DNA from: Paractinoplanes pyxinae
GTDB taxonomy: Bacteria > Actinomycetota > Actinomycetes > Mycobacteriales > Micromonosporaceae
Assembly (NCBI RefSeq): GCF_026626335.1
Contig: NZ_JAPNTZ010000006.1
Location: 248,001-312,000 of the forward strand
Length of the DNA stretch: 64,000 bases
Reading direction: 5' to 3'
Shown: positions 7,507-16,150 of the stretch, piece by piece
Layout: each line of letters starts with the position of its first letter
Position numbering within the stretch: the first letter of the stretch is position 1
The notes under the pieces: model-generated
The model's input: only the letters and a program-made list of their open reading frames with translations
The model's database searches: none
What the model was told of the DNA's origin: nothing
Position numbers and translations under genes: made by a program

Positions 7507-8320
7507 GGTCCAGCTGAAAGAGCGCGCTGCGGTGGGTAGGCCGGTAGCCCAGCGATTCGTTGACCCGCCGCATCACCGCGTTGTCGTCGGCGGTGTCGGC
7601 GAGCAGGCCGCCCAGCCGGGGAAAGCGGTCGCGGGTCCGGTTGATCTGCTCGGCCTTCATCCAGCGGGCCAGCCCGTGATCGCGGTGCTCGGGCAGCACG
7701 CCGGTGCCGTAGTGCTGGGCGTCGCCGGCGCCGTCGCCGGGCACGACCAGCTCGGTGAAGCCGGCAATCTCGCCGTCGGCGGCCACAGCGGCGGTGGTGC
7801 ACAGAATGTCGCCCCGCTCGGCGACCACCCCCGCGACGTAGTGCAGACGCTCGACGGTCCACGGTTCGGGCGTCGCGGCGGCCTCGCCCATCGGCATGTC
7901 GTCCATCGCCTTCCGCGACCGGGCGAACGTCTCGGCCAGCTCGCCCGGAACCGTGCCGTCCCAATGGATCAGGCGATAACCGGGTGCCGCCGCGGCCGTC
8001 GCGCGCGCACCGTCCAGCGCGAGACGTGTGTACGTGAGCCGCAGAACCGCACGGAATCCGCGGGCCAGGCAGAACGCCTCGGCCGCCGAGCCTTGCGCCA
8101 CGGCGTCGGTCCGCACGTGCGGCAGACCCTGCTCGACCGCAACCTCGGTGACCGCTCGCAGCAGCCGGGTTCCCACTCCCGCGCGGCGTTCGGCCGGGTG
8201 GACGTTGATGTCGAGGTCGCCGGTGTCGTTCCACAGCGACGCGACACCGAGCGGACGCCCGTCGGGACCGGTGGCGAGCCAGGCCGGCCGCCGGGGGTTC
8301 GTCAGGGCCGTGATCGTCAT
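7493..8320 (-). CDS. Tandem GNAT N-acetyltransferase
   Basis: 275 residues with two GNAT-like halves. The N-terminal half (1 to about 100) has the acetyl-CoA pyrophosphate loop RRAGVGTRLL. The C-terminal half (about 115-275) has HRDHGLARWMK and the late NAVMRRVNESLGY helix. The arrangement resembles Eis- or mycothiol-synthase-like double GNATs; the substrate is unknown. It begins 1 nt after the stop of the upstream FMN/F420-type gene, so the two form an operon. The 3' end overlaps the convergent P-loop kinase gene. Confidence 0.85.
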   Translation of the reverse strand: MTITALTNPRRPAWLATGPDGRPLGVASLWNDTGDLDINVHPAERRAGVGTRLLRAVTEVAVEQGLPHVRTDAVAQGSAAEAFCLARGFRAVLRLTYTRLALDGARATAAAAPGYRLIHWDGTVPGELAETFARSRKAMDDMPMGEAAATPEPWTVERLHYVAGVVAERGDILCTTAAVAADGEIAGFTELVVPGDGAGDAQHYGTGVLPEHRDHGLARWMKAEQINRTRDRFPRLGGLLADTADDNAVMRRVNESLGYRPTHRSALFQLDLNRP

Positions 8321-8321
8321 G

Positions 8322-8735
8322 TCAGACGGTGTAGCGGTTCACCGCCGACGGCCGCAACACAATTCGAACCAGGCCCGTCTCGCGCCACTCGTCGATGAGC
8401 GCCCGCTGCGAGTCATCGAGCGTGCCCCAGTAACGCTCGGCTAGCCGGGCCGCCAGGTCGGGTCCGCCGTCGTCGTGCAGGGTGACCGCGCCCTCGACGG
8501 CCACCCAGTGCTCGGGTTCGCCGACCGGGGCGGCGACAACCACCGACGCACGGGGCTGCTCGCGCAGCCGGTCGAGCTTGGGCGCCCCGGGCACCGAGAA
8601 CATCTGCAGGTCCCCCTCGCCGGTCACCTCAAACCAGACCGGCCGCGGCGACGGCCACCGTTCACCACGCGGCGCGACGGTGAGAAAGGCGTAGAGCGGG
8701 CGGTGAAGCAGGGCAAGGTCCTCGTCGCGGAACAT
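8322..8735 (-). CDS. Pyridoxamine 5'-phosphate oxidase-fold protein (FMN/F420-dependent type)
   Basis: 137 residues with the split-barrel flavin-reductase fold: AFLTVAPRG, PSPRPVWFEV, PKLDRLREQPRASVVV and a HWVAVEGAVTLH strand. Actinobacterial members bind FMN or F420 and reduce small substrates, and cofactor choice cannot be fixed here. The start is the ATG 7 nt downstream of a TAGGGT -10 (8743-8748). The frame stays open upstream through the repeat array, but that extension is low-complexity sequence and not part of the protein. It forms an operon with the GNAT gene (1-nt gap). Confidence 0.82.
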   Translation of the reverse strand: MFRDEDLALLHRPLYAFLTVAPRGERWPSPRPVWFEVTGEGDLQMFSVPGAPKLDRLREQPRASVVVAAPVGEPEHWVAVEGAVTLHDDGGPDLAARLAERYWGTLDDSQRALIDEWRETGLVRIVLRPSAVNRYTV

Positions 8736-8742
8736 GGCCGCA

Positions 8743-8748
8743 ACCCTA
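8743..8748 (-). promoter_or_regulatory. -10 element of the PNPOx-GNAT operon
   Basis: TAGGGT on the minus strand lies 7 nt before the ATG at 8735. It falls in a 14-nt sequence that recurs at the far side of the repeat array. Confidence 0.45.
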
Positions 8749-9456
8749 TGCCGTGACTCCCGCCGCCGCCGGTCCTCGCCGGGGGTGCCGCCGGTCCTCA
8801 CAGGCCACCGCCAGGCCGCCGGCAGTCCTCGCAAGCCACCGCCGGGCGCCGCCGAGCCGCCGCCGGTCCTCGCCGGGGTACCGCCGGTCCCCGCAGGCCA
8901 CCGCCGGGCCGCCGCAGCCGTCGCAGGCCAACGCCGGGCGCCGCCGGGCCCTCGCCGGAGTGCCGCCGGTCCTCGCCGGGGTGCCGCCGGTCCCCGCAGG
9001 CCACCGCCAAGCCGCCGGCAGTCCTCGCAGGCGCCGCCGAGCCGCCGGCAGTCCTCCCAGGCCACCGCCGAGCGCCGCCGGGCCACCGCCAGTTCTCGCT
9101 GGGGCGCCGCCGATCCCCGCAGGCCACCACCGAGCCGCCGGCAGTCCTCGCAGGCCACCGCCGGGCGCCGCCGGGCCCTCGCCGGAGTGCCGCCGGTCCC
9201 CGCAGGCCGCCGGCAGTCCTCGCAGGCCACCGCCAGACGCCGCCGGGCCTCACCGGGGTGCCGCCGGACCGCTGGCAGTCCTCCCAGGCCACCGCAGGGC
9301 GCCGCCGTACGCCGCCGGGCCGCCGCCGGTCCCCGCAGGCCACCGCCGGGCCGCCGGCAGTCCCCGCAGGCCACCGCCGGGCGCCGCCGCGGTGCCGCCG
9401 GTCCTCGCCGGGGTGCCGCCGGAGCAGCGGCCCTGGCTGAGGCCCTATGCGGTGAC
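8744..9456. repeat. GC-rich degenerate tandem repeat array bracketed by 14-nt direct repeats
   Basis: About 685 bp between the PNPOx gene and the PadR-linked membrane gene consist of permuted units such as CAGGCCACCGCC (about 13 copies or near copies, first near 8803, last near 9368), GCCGCCGGCAGTCCTCG and GCCGCCGGTCCTCGCCGGGG. Spacing between cores varies from about 22 to 72 nt. All frames are open because the units lack stop triplets, and the translations are Arg/Pro/Gly/Ala low-complexity, so I treat it as non-coding. CCCTATGCCGTGAC (8744-8757) and CCCTATGCGGTGAC (9443-9456) bracket the array with 13/14 identity; the left copy contains the PNPOx promoter and the right copy the last codons of the membrane gene. 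Confidence 0.8.
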
Positions 9457-10473
9457 CGGGGACGCCGCCGGGCGGCGCAATGCCAGCAGCAGCCAGGCGT
9501 CGATGGCCAGGATCAGGCCGATCACCGACAGGCCGAGCACCATCCAGGCCGGGCCGTACGACCAGTACGGGCCGGGGTTGAACGCGCTGTGCACGGTGTT
9601 GACGGGCCCGTCGGCGGGCTCGAGCATCCGGCCCACGTTCACCCACAGCGCCACCGTGGGGGCGGCCAGGGCGGCGAGCGCCAGCGCGACCAGCGCGGTG
9701 GCCGAGCGACGGCGGATCGGTGGCAGTGGGCGCATCCGGTATGCCCCGGCCGCCGTCAGCAGCCAGCCGGCGATCAGGCCCAGCGCGGCCCCGACCAGTG
9801 TCAACGGGCGCAGAGCGCTGGTGTCGGCCGGCCAGAACTCGGTGAAGACGTTGCCCTGCTCGGCCGTCACGTAGCCGCCGACCTGCATGGTGAGCCCGTC
9901 CCGGGTGGCCTCGAACCGGGTGCCGCGGCTCGGCAGTTCGACCAGGGCGCCGGTGACCGGATCGCTGGTGAACGAGGCCGAAGGCACCGACTCGATCGGG
10001 GTCACCGACCAGCCGTCGGCGGTCAGCCGGGCCTGGGCGGCCTCGGGCGTGTAGCCCGGCTCGTCGACGGCGCCGTGGGCCATCGTTCCCCACCAGGGCG
10101 AGGCCGCACGAACCACGCTGAAGTCGGAGCCACCGCCGCCGGCCGCCTGACGGGTCAGGGACTCGACGCGGGCGTCACCCGGCACGTCGGTGAACGTCTG
10201 CTCGGCCACCCAGGAGCCCGCCGCCGCGCCGAAGGCCCCCGTGACCACGGCGATCAGCAGCGCGGCGACCCAGACCAGCGGCCGCCCCGACGGCAACCGG
10301 AAACGCTGCCGCAGCCCGCTCACGAACAGGTGCCACGATTCGGACGCGCTGGGCCTGGTCTGGCCCGGGGGCGCCATCTCGAGCAGGGTCGTCACGATCT
10401 CGGCCCCGTGGCCCCGGCGGTAGGGACCGGGATAGGCCAGCAGCAGGCGGCGGTAGCGGCGCTCGAGCGTCAC
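9445..10473 (-). CDS. PadR-associated membrane protein (HAAS-like N-terminus)
   Basis: 342 residues. The N-terminus (MTLERRYRRLLLAYPGPYRR) is the short helical segment seen in membrane proteins encoded beside PadR regulators. Membrane helices lie near residues 66-85, 220-245, 255-280 and 310-335, with a large extracytoplasmic region between the first two. The ATG overlaps the PadR stop by 4 nt, so translation is coupled. Partner membrane proteins of PadR often act as modulators or targets of the regulator; the specific role here is unknown. The last codons coincide with the right-hand 14-nt bracket of the repeat array. Confidence 0.72.
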   Translation of the reverse strand: MTLERRYRRLLLAYPGPYRRGHGAEIVTTLLEMAPPGQTRPSASESWHLFVSGLRQRFRLPSGRPLVWVAALLIAVVTGAFGAAAGSWVAEQTFTDVPGDARVESLTRQAAGGGGSDFSVVRAASPWWGTMAHGAVDEPGYTPEAAQARLTADGWSVTPIESVPSASFTSDPVTGALVELPSRGTRFEATRDGLTMQVGGYVTAEQGNVFTEFWPADTSALRPLTLVGAALGLIAGWLLTAAGAYRMRPLPPIRRRSATALVALALAALAAPTVALWVNVGRMLEPADGPVNTVHSAFNPGPYWSYGPAWMVLGLSVIGLILAIDAWLLLALRRPAASPVTA

Positions 10474-10805
10474 GCGAAACCCCCGCCGAACGAAACCTGC
10501 GGGCGGAGGCGCAACTGCTGCTCGGCCGCGGTGGCGTTGCGGCGCAACCGGGCGATCTCGGCCGCCAGCGCCCCCGCGCCGCTGTCGGTGAGCCGGTAGT
10601 AGCGGCGGAGGCGGCCGTCGACCGCCTCTTCGCGGTCGACCTCGATGAGGCCCTGCTCGGACAGCCGGTCGAGCGCGCCGTACAGCGTGCCCGCGCGCAG
10701 TTTCACGTCGCCGCCGGACAGCCCGGCCACGGCTTGGATGACCCCATAGCCGTGGCGGGGCTGCTCGGCCAGCGAGGCCAGGATCAGGAAAGTCGGCTCC
10801 TGCAT
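10470..10805 (-). CDS. PadR-family transcriptional regulator
   Basis: 111 residues, a short PadR with the winged helix in residues 1-80 (QPRHGYGVIQAV, then RAGTLYGALDRL and GRLRRYYRLTDSG) and a C-terminal dimerisation helix. It precedes and overlaps the membrane-protein gene by 4 nt. A perfect palindrome CGATATATATCG lies 19 nt upstream of the ATG, in the AT-rich core typical of PadR operators, so autoregulation is likely. The ligand is unknown. Confidence 0.92.
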   Translation of the reverse strand: MQEPTFLILASLAEQPRHGYGVIQAVAGLSGGDVKLRAGTLYGALDRLSEQGLIEVDREEAVDGRLRRYYRLTDSGAGALAAEIARLRRNATAAEQQLRLRPQVSFGGGFA

Positions 10806-10824
10806 GCCGCTACAGTACGGCTGC

Positions 10825-10836
10825 CGATATATATCG
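10825..10836. promoter_or_regulatory. Putative PadR operator / promoter core
   Basis: The perfect 12-bp palindrome CGATATATATCG is strikingly AT-rich for this genome. It is 19 nt upstream of the padR ATG and directly adjacent to the stop of the upstream secreted-protein gene. Its TATAT core may double as the -10. Confidence 0.6.
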
Positions 10837-11439
10837 TCAAGCGTGCGGTGGCGGCGTCAATTCCGCGTGCCGAACCGTGTAGCCCCCGCGCGACACGGTG
10901 GCGAAGGCGGCCGGCGCCAGGCAGGTGCCGATGCGCGACTCACCCCACTGCCCGTTCTCGTCCTGGTCGGCGCTGGCCGACCACGAGAAGCCGACCCGGT
11001 CGCCGTGGCGGCCGCCGTCCTGCACGCTGAACCCGACCCGCTTGCCGACGAAGTCCCGAGCCTCTTTGTCGGCCCGGGTCACGATGGCCGTCAGTGTAGC
11101 GTGACCCGGGCTGGTGATCAGGCAATCCACGGCCGCCTCGAACCGTACGGTGATGTTCTGCTCGGCCACATAGTGCGCGACCCGCACGGTCCCCGCCGCA
11201 TCCGCCGGCGACCCCTGCTCGCCACCCTCAACCGGAATCGGCCGGCTGTAGGGCACCGCCCGAGCGTCGAAGGCGAACGACCGTACGTCGTTGTCCTGCC
11301 CGTACGGCAGCACGAACTCGGCCCAGCCGGTAACTCGCGCCGGCCCCCGATCCGCCGCCACCGCCGCCACCGCCGGCGCAGCGGCCCCCGTCACCAGAAC
11401 CGCCGCCGCAGCGATCCCGCATCCCCACATCTTCCGCAT
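10837..11439 (-). CDS. Secreted protein of unknown function
   Basis: 200 residues. The start is fixed by a strong Shine-Dalgarno (GAGGGAGGG, 6 nt before ATG). A Sec signal peptide is clear: MRKMWG, hydrophobic core, cleavage near AVAA at about residue 26. The mature part is a polar, probably beta-rich domain with two cysteines (in DCLITSPGH and RIGTCLAP) that could form a disulfide. No catalytic motif or family is recognised. It is upstream of padR on the same strand, but the PadR operator separates the two, so it is probably independent. Confidence 0.75.
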   Translation of the reverse strand: MRKMWGCGIAAAAVLVTGAAAPAVAAVAADRGPARVTGWAEFVLPYGQDNDVRSFAFDARAVPYSRPIPVEGGEQGSPADAAGTVRVAHYVAEQNITVRFEAAVDCLITSPGHATLTAIVTRADKEARDFVGKRVGFSVQDGGRHGDRVGFSWSASADQDENGQWGESRIGTCLAPAAFATVSRGGYTVRHAELTPPPHA

Positions 11440-11773
11440 GCTGTTCCCTCCCTCGAGGCGCCACGAGCCCGCGGCGCTGTCGCCATCCACATTCGGCCGG
11501 AGGAAGACGAAGGGGATCCCACGCGAGAGGGAGGTCGCTCCCCCACAGGCGGGGAGCGCCCTGACGCGCACAGAGCGAGAGCCGGCGCGAGGTCAGTGGT
11601 GCGGGCCCGCGGGTAGGCCGACGAGTCGCTTTGAGGTTCGGCCGAACCGCCGCGAACCGGCCCGGGCCGAGGAACGCAGGGAAACGGGCGAGCGGAAATC
11701 GCACACGATCAAACATGCGAGAGTCATCCAGATCGACCCTATAGCCGACCAAGATGGGGCACAAGCCCTCGAT

Positions 11774-11787
11774 TGACATCGATGTCA
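11774..11787. promoter_or_regulatory. GH92 operator 1 (LacI-type palindrome over a -35 box)
   Basis: TGACATCGATGTCA is a perfect 14-bp palindrome. With the preceding T it contains TTGACA, a consensus -35, so a bound repressor would occlude RNA polymerase. It has the same form as the palindrome upstream of the second GH92 gene (TGACAACGTTGTCA at 25494-25507). Confidence 0.6.
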
Positions 11788-11832
11788 GCGGCTGCGCGAA
11801 TGTGTGCGCTTGAGTCTTGCCCATCCATTGAT

Positions 11833-11842
11833 TTACCGGTAA
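11833..11842. promoter_or_regulatory. Second palindrome upstream of GH92 gene
   Basis: TTACCGGTAA, a perfect 10-bp palindrome with the central CG typical of LacI-family sites, lies 41 nt before the start codon. Function is inferred from position only. Confidence 0.4.
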
Positions 11843-11883
11843 CGATGTGTCGCGCACGTTACGCGGACGATGAAGGAGGGCGG

Positions 11884-14800
11884 ATGCGCCGACCACGCTG
11901 GCTAGTCGCGGCAGTGCCTCTGGCAGTCATAGGAGCCACGTTGATCGGGACGCCCGCCCATGCGGCGCCGGCGCCCGATTTCGGGTCCTCGTTCGAGGGC
12001 GGCCAGCCGCAGCCCGACTGGACCGACACCACCGAGCGGGCCGCCGGCGTCGACGGCGCCGTCACCGCGGGCATGCCGGGCAGCCTGCGCGGCCGGGTCA
12101 CTGCGATCGCGGTGAACGCCGAGCCCAACAGCAACGAGGGCGGCGCCAACCTCAACGACGGCGACGCCGCCACCAAGTGGCTGGTCGACACCCCCACGAG
12201 CTGGACGCAGTACACCCTCGACAGTGAAAAAGAGGTCATCAAGTACGCCCTGACCAGTGCCAACGACGCCCCCGAGCGGGACCCGCGGGACTGGACGCTG
12301 GAGGGTTCGGCCGACGGTCAGAGCTGGACCACTGTCGACACCCGCGCCGGTGAGACCTTCGCCGAGCGGTTCCAGACCAAGACGTACGAGGTGACGACCC
12401 CGGGCAGCTACAAGATCTACCGCCTGAACATCACCGGGCATCCCAGCGGCAACCTCACCCAGCTGGCCGACCTCGAGCTGGCCGACGCCAACACCACGCC
12501 GCCGCCGAGCGGGCCGATGCAGAGCCGGGTGGGCAACGGCCCGGCCAGTTCGCCGACGGCCAAGGCGAACGCGGGCTACACGGGCGTCAAGGCGTTCCAG
12601 ATCGCGGGGCGCCACACGGCCGACGGGCGCGGATACGCGTACAACAAAGTCTTTGACGTCGATGTCGCGGTGAAGCCGGACACCGAGCTCTCGTATCTGG
12701 TGTTCCCCGAGTTCAACCGCACCGACCTGAGCAACCCGGCCACGTACACGGCAGTGGATCTGGCCTTCACCGACGGCACCTACCTCTCCGATCTGAAGGC
12801 CAAGGACCAGCACGGCATCGTCCTGAGCCCTGCCGCGCAGGGCGCCTCGAAGACGCTCTACACCGCGCAGTGGAACCTCAAGAAGGCGCGCATCGGTCAG
12901 GTGGCCAAGGGCAAGACGATCGACCGCGTGCTCGTCGGCTACGACAAGCCGAGCGGCCCCACCAGCTTCCGCGCCTGGTTCGACGACATCACGATCGGCG
13001 AGGTCGCCCCGGCGAAACCGCGCGAGAACCTTTCCGCGTACGTGGACACGCGCCGGGGAACGCAGTCATCAGGCGACTTCTCGCGCGGGAACAACTTTCC
13101 GGCCACCGCCGTGCCGCACGGTTTCAACTTCTGGACGCCGGTGACCGACGCCGGCTCGACCAGCTGGCTGTACCAGTGGTCGCGGCAGAACAACGCCGAC
13201 AACAAGCCAACGATCCAGGCCTTCTCGACGAGCCACGAGCCCAGCCCGTGGATGGGTGACCGCCAGACGTTCCAGGTGATGCCGTCGACCGGGATCAACC
13301 CGGCCCGCACGGCCCGGGCGCTGCCGTTCAGCCACGACAACGAAATCGCCAAGCCGTACTACTACGGCGTCACGTTCGACAACGGGCTCAAGACGGAACT
13401 GGCCCCGACCGATCACGCGGCTCTCTACCGGTTCACGTTCCCCGGCGACTCGGGCAACCTCATCTTCGACAACGTGAACAACAACGCCGGCCTGACGATC
13501 GACGCCGCCAACCGGTCGATCAGCGGTTGGTCCGATGTGAACAGTGGCGGGCTGTCGGCCGGGTGGACGCGCCTGTTCGTCTACGCCACGTTCGACTCGG
13601 ACGTCACCGCGAGCGGGTCGCTGGCCGCGGGCAACCGGCCGTCGACCGGCTATGTGAGCTTCGGCGACAAGACCGTGCACATGCGCATCGCCACCTCACT
13701 GATCAGCGTGGTTCAGGCCAAGCACAACCTCGACCTGGAGATCGGCGACGGCGCGACTCTGGAATCCGTACGGGACAAGGCTTTGCGACTCTGGGACGCC
13801 AAGATGCACACGGTCGAGGTGGAGGGCGCGTCCGAGGACCAGCTCGTCACGCTCTACTCGAACCTGTACCGCCTCTTCCTCTACCCCAATTCCGCGTACG
13901 AGAACACGGGCACCAACGAGGCGCCGGTGTTCAAGCACACCGTGCAGTCGGCGGTGACCAGCCCGGCCAGCACGCCCACCGAGACCGGGGCGCCGGTCAA
14001 GGACGGCAAGGTGTACGTCAACAACGGCTTCTGGGACACGTACCGCACGACCTGGCCGGCGTACTCGCTCCTCACGCCGAAGCAGGCGGGCGAGATGGTC
14101 GACGGGTTCGTGCAGCAGTACCGCGACGGCGGGTGGATCTCGCGCTGGTCGTCGCCCGGCTACGCCAACTTGATGGTGGGGACAAGTTCCGACGTCGCGT
14201 TCGCCGACGCGTACCGCAAGGGTGTGAAGGGTTTTGACGTCGAACAGGCCTACGCGGCGGCGGTGAAGAACGCGACCGTCACCCCGCCCAACCAGAACGT
14301 CGGCCGCAAGGGCCTGGCCAGCTCGATCTTCAAGGGCTACACGCCGAGCGACGCCACCGGCGAGGCCATGAGCTGGGCCATGGACGGCTACATCAACGAC
14401 TTCGGCATCGCCGGCATGGCGTCGGCGCTGGCCGAGAAGACCGGCGAGATGCGGTACGCCGAGGAGGCGGAGTACTTCCGCAACCGGGCGCTCAACTACG
14501 TCAACATGTTCGACAAGTCGGTCGGCTTCTTCCAGGGCAAGAACTCGGCCGGCGTGTGGCGGCAGCCGCCGTCGTCGTACGACCCGCGAGTCTGGGGCTA
14601 CGACTACACCGAGACCAACGGCTGGAACATGGCGTTCCACGTGCCGCAGGACGGTCAGGGCCTGGCCAACCTGTACGGCGGGAAGGCCGGGCTGGGCAAG
14701 AAGCTCGACGAGTTCTTCGCGACGCCCGAGACGGCCACCTTCCCCGGCTCGTACGGCGGAACGATCCACGAGATGCTCGAGGCCCGCGACGTCCGGATGG

Positions 14801-16089
14801 GCCAGTACGGCCACAGCAACCAGCCGTCGCACCACATCATCTACATGTACGACTACGCCGGTCAGCCCGCGAAGGCGCAGAAGCTCGCGCGGGAGGCGTT
14901 GTCGCGGCTGTACCTGGGCAGCGAGATCGGCCAGGGCTACCCGGGCGACGAGGACAACGGCGAGATGTCGGCCTGGCAGGTGTTCTCGGCGCTCGGCTTC
15001 TACCCGCTGCAGATGGGTTCGCCCGCCTACGCGATCGGGTCGCCGCTGTTCACGAAGGCCACGGTCAACCTCGAGAACGGCAAGAAGATCGTCATCAAGG
15101 CGCCGAAGAACTCCGCGGCCAACGTCTACGTGCAGGGCCTGAAGGTCAACGGCAAGGCGTACGGATCCACCTCACTGCCGCACTCGGTGCTGGCCGACGG
15201 CGCGACGCTCGACTTCGCCATGGGGCCGAACCCGTCGACGTGGGGCGCCGATGCGCCGCCGCCCTCGCTGACCACCGGAAGCGCGGTAGCCAACCCGCTG
15301 CGCGACCTCACCGGGCCGGATCAGGGCACGGCATCGGCGCCGGCGCTGGTCGACGACACGACGGCCACCCGCGGGCCGGTCGAGGACGCGTTCACCTATC
15401 AGTTCGCGTCGGCCGGCGAGCAGGTCACGCAGTACACGCTGACGTCGGCCGACACGGCCGGGGCGGATCCGTCGTCGTGGACCGTGCGCGGCTCGTACGA
15501 CGGGACGAAGTGGACGACGATCGACAGCCGCTCCGGCGAGAAGTTCGACTGGCGGCTGCAGACCCGGCCGTTCAAGATCGCGTCGCCGGGGCGGTACAAG
15601 TTCTACTCCGTGTCGTTCGGCGCGCCGGTGAACCTGGCCGAGGTGGAACTGCTCGGCAAACCACAACCGAGTTGCACAACCACGGTTGCGGATCAGGTGA
15701 AGGGTGCGCTCACGGTGTCGTCCGGGGTCACCTGCCTGGCGCCCGGGTCGAGCGTGACGGGGCTGGTCACCGTGCGGAACGGGGCTTCGCTGTACGCCAC
15801 GGGGGCGACGCTCAAGGCGGCGCTGACCGCGACGGGGTCCGGGACGGTCTCGCTGCTGGGGTCGACGGTGACCGGGGCGATCACGACCGCCGGTTCGGGT
15901 CCGGTGACCATCGAGAACTCGGCCGTGCGCGGGCCGGTGACGCTGGTGGCCGGCCAGGACGCGACAGTGGTGGCCGGTAACACGATCAACGGGCCGCTCA
16001 CCTGCACGGGCAACAAGCCCGCGCCGGTGAACAACGGGCTGAAGAATGCGGGCACGGGTCTGCGCCTGGGGCAGTGCTCGAAGCTGTGA
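11884..16089 (+). CDS. Secreted multidomain GH92 alpha-mannosidase
   Basis: 1401 residues, start fixed by GAAGGAGGG. The Sec signal peptide ends near AHAA (about residue 28). An F5/8-type-C (discoidin) module spans roughly 75-200, a second beta-sandwich about 205-375, then the GH92 N-terminal domain from about 383 (VDTRRGTQ) and the (alpha/alpha)6 domain to about 1110. Family motifs: candidate general acid E910 (ETNGWN), the loop NQPSHH (Q980), and GDEDNGEMSAW with D1022 and D1024 as base candidates. A second discoidin-like domain (about 1140-1255) and a C-terminal beta-repeat follow. GH92 enzymes are Ca-dependent inverting exo-alpha-mannosidases, usually on yeast mannan or N-glycans. The Q in NQPSHH replaces the E common in family members and may alter specificity. 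Confidence 0.93.
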   Translation: MRRPRWLVAAVPLAVIGATLIGTPAHAAPAPDFGSSFEGGQPQPDWTDTTERAAGVDGAVTAGMPGSLRGRVTAIAVNAEPNSNEGGANLNDGDAATKWLVDTPTSWTQYTLDSEKEVIKYALTSANDAPERDPRDWTLEGSADGQSWTTVDTRAGETFAERFQTKTYEVTTPGSYKIYRLNITGHPSGNLTQLADLELADANTTPPPSGPMQSRVGNGPASSPTAKANAGYTGVKAFQIAGRHTADGRGYAYNKVFDVDVAVKPDTELSYLVFPEFNRTDLSNPATYTAVDLAFTDGTYLSDLKAKDQHGIVLSPAAQGASKTLYTAQWNLKKARIGQVAKGKTIDRVLVGYDKPSGPTSFRAWFDDITIGEVAPAKPRENLSAYVDTRRGTQSSGDFSRGNNFPATAVPHGFNFWTPVTDAGSTSWLYQWSRQNNADNKPTIQAFSTSHEPSPWMGDRQTFQVMPSTGINPARTARALPFSHDNEIAKPYYYGVTFDNGLKTELAPTDHAALYRFTFPGDSGNLIFDNVNNNAGLTIDAANRSISGWSDVNSGGLSAGWTRLFVYATFDSDVTASGSLAAGNRPSTGYVSFGDKTVHMRIATSLISVVQAKHNLDLEIGDGATLESVRDKALRLWDAKMHTVEVEGASEDQLVTLYSNLYRLFLYPNSAYENTGTNEAPVFKHTVQSAVTSPASTPTETGAPVKDGKVYVNNGFWDTYRTTWPAYSLLTPKQAGEMVDGFVQQYRDGGWISRWSSPGYANLMVGTSSDVAFADAYRKGVKGFDVEQAYAAAVKNATVTPPNQNVGRKGLASSIFKGYTPSDATGEAMSWAMDGYINDFGIAGMASALAEKTGEMRYAEEAEYFRNRALNYVNMFDKSVGFFQGKNSAGVWRQPPSSYDPRVWGYDYTETNGWNMAFHVPQDGQGLANLYGGKAGLGKKLDEFFATPETATFPGSYGGTIHEMLEARDVRMGQYGHSNQPSHHIIYMYDYAGQPAKAQKLAREALSRLYLGSEIGQGYPGDEDNGEMSAWQVFSALGFYPLQMGSPAYAIGSPLFTKATVNLENGKKIVIKAPKNSAANVYVQGLKVNGKAYGSTSLPHSVLADGATLDFAMGPNPSTWGADAPPPSLTTGSAVANPLRDLTGPDQGTASAPALVDDTTATRGPVEDAFTYQFASAGEQVTQYTLTSADTAGADPSSWTVRGSYDGTKWTTIDSRSGEKFDWRLQTRPFKIASPGRYKFYSVSFGAPVNLAEVELLGKPQPSCTTTVADQVKGALTVSSGVTCLAPGSSVTGLVTVRNGASLYATGATLKAALTATGSGTVSLLGSTVTGAITTAGSGPVTIENSAVRGPVTLVAGQDATVVAGNTINGPLTCTGNKPAPVNNGLKNAGTGLRLGQCSKL

Positions 16090-16103
16090 GTCACTGAAGT
16101 GAA

Positions 16104-16132
16104 GGGGGCGGCGTTCACACAACGCCGCCCCC
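16104..16132 (+). terminator. Strong hairpin terminator after GH92
   Basis: GGGGGCGGCGTT (16104-16115) pairs perfectly with AACGCCGCCCCC (16121-16132), a 12-bp stem with a 5-nt loop, 15 nt after the stop. Confidence 0.85.
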
Positions 16133-16138
16133 TCTCAC

Positions 16139-16144
16139 TAGGGT
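16139..16144 (+). promoter_or_regulatory. -10 element for a leaderless transcript
   Basis: TAGGGT is 6 nt before the ATG at 16151, immediately after the terminator hairpin. Confidence 0.5.
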
Positions 16145-16150
16145 CACCGC

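Larger units (their letters stand above)
11440..11883. other. 444-bp intergenic region with divergent regulation
   Basis: No credible gene; short open frames lack start signals and family resemblance. It carries the leader of the secreted-protein gene (minus) and two palindromes before the GH92 gene (plus) that are listed separately. Confidence 0.6.

Noticed and set aside
8744..9456. CRISPR array
   Set aside because: Units are degenerate, unevenly spaced and without unique spacers, and no cas genes are nearby.
8734..10599. Long plus-strand frame through the repeat array, and extension of the PNPOx frame into it
   Set aside because: The units contain no stop triplets in any frame, so openness carries no coding information. 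The translation is low-complexity and the PNPOx start is set by its promoter.
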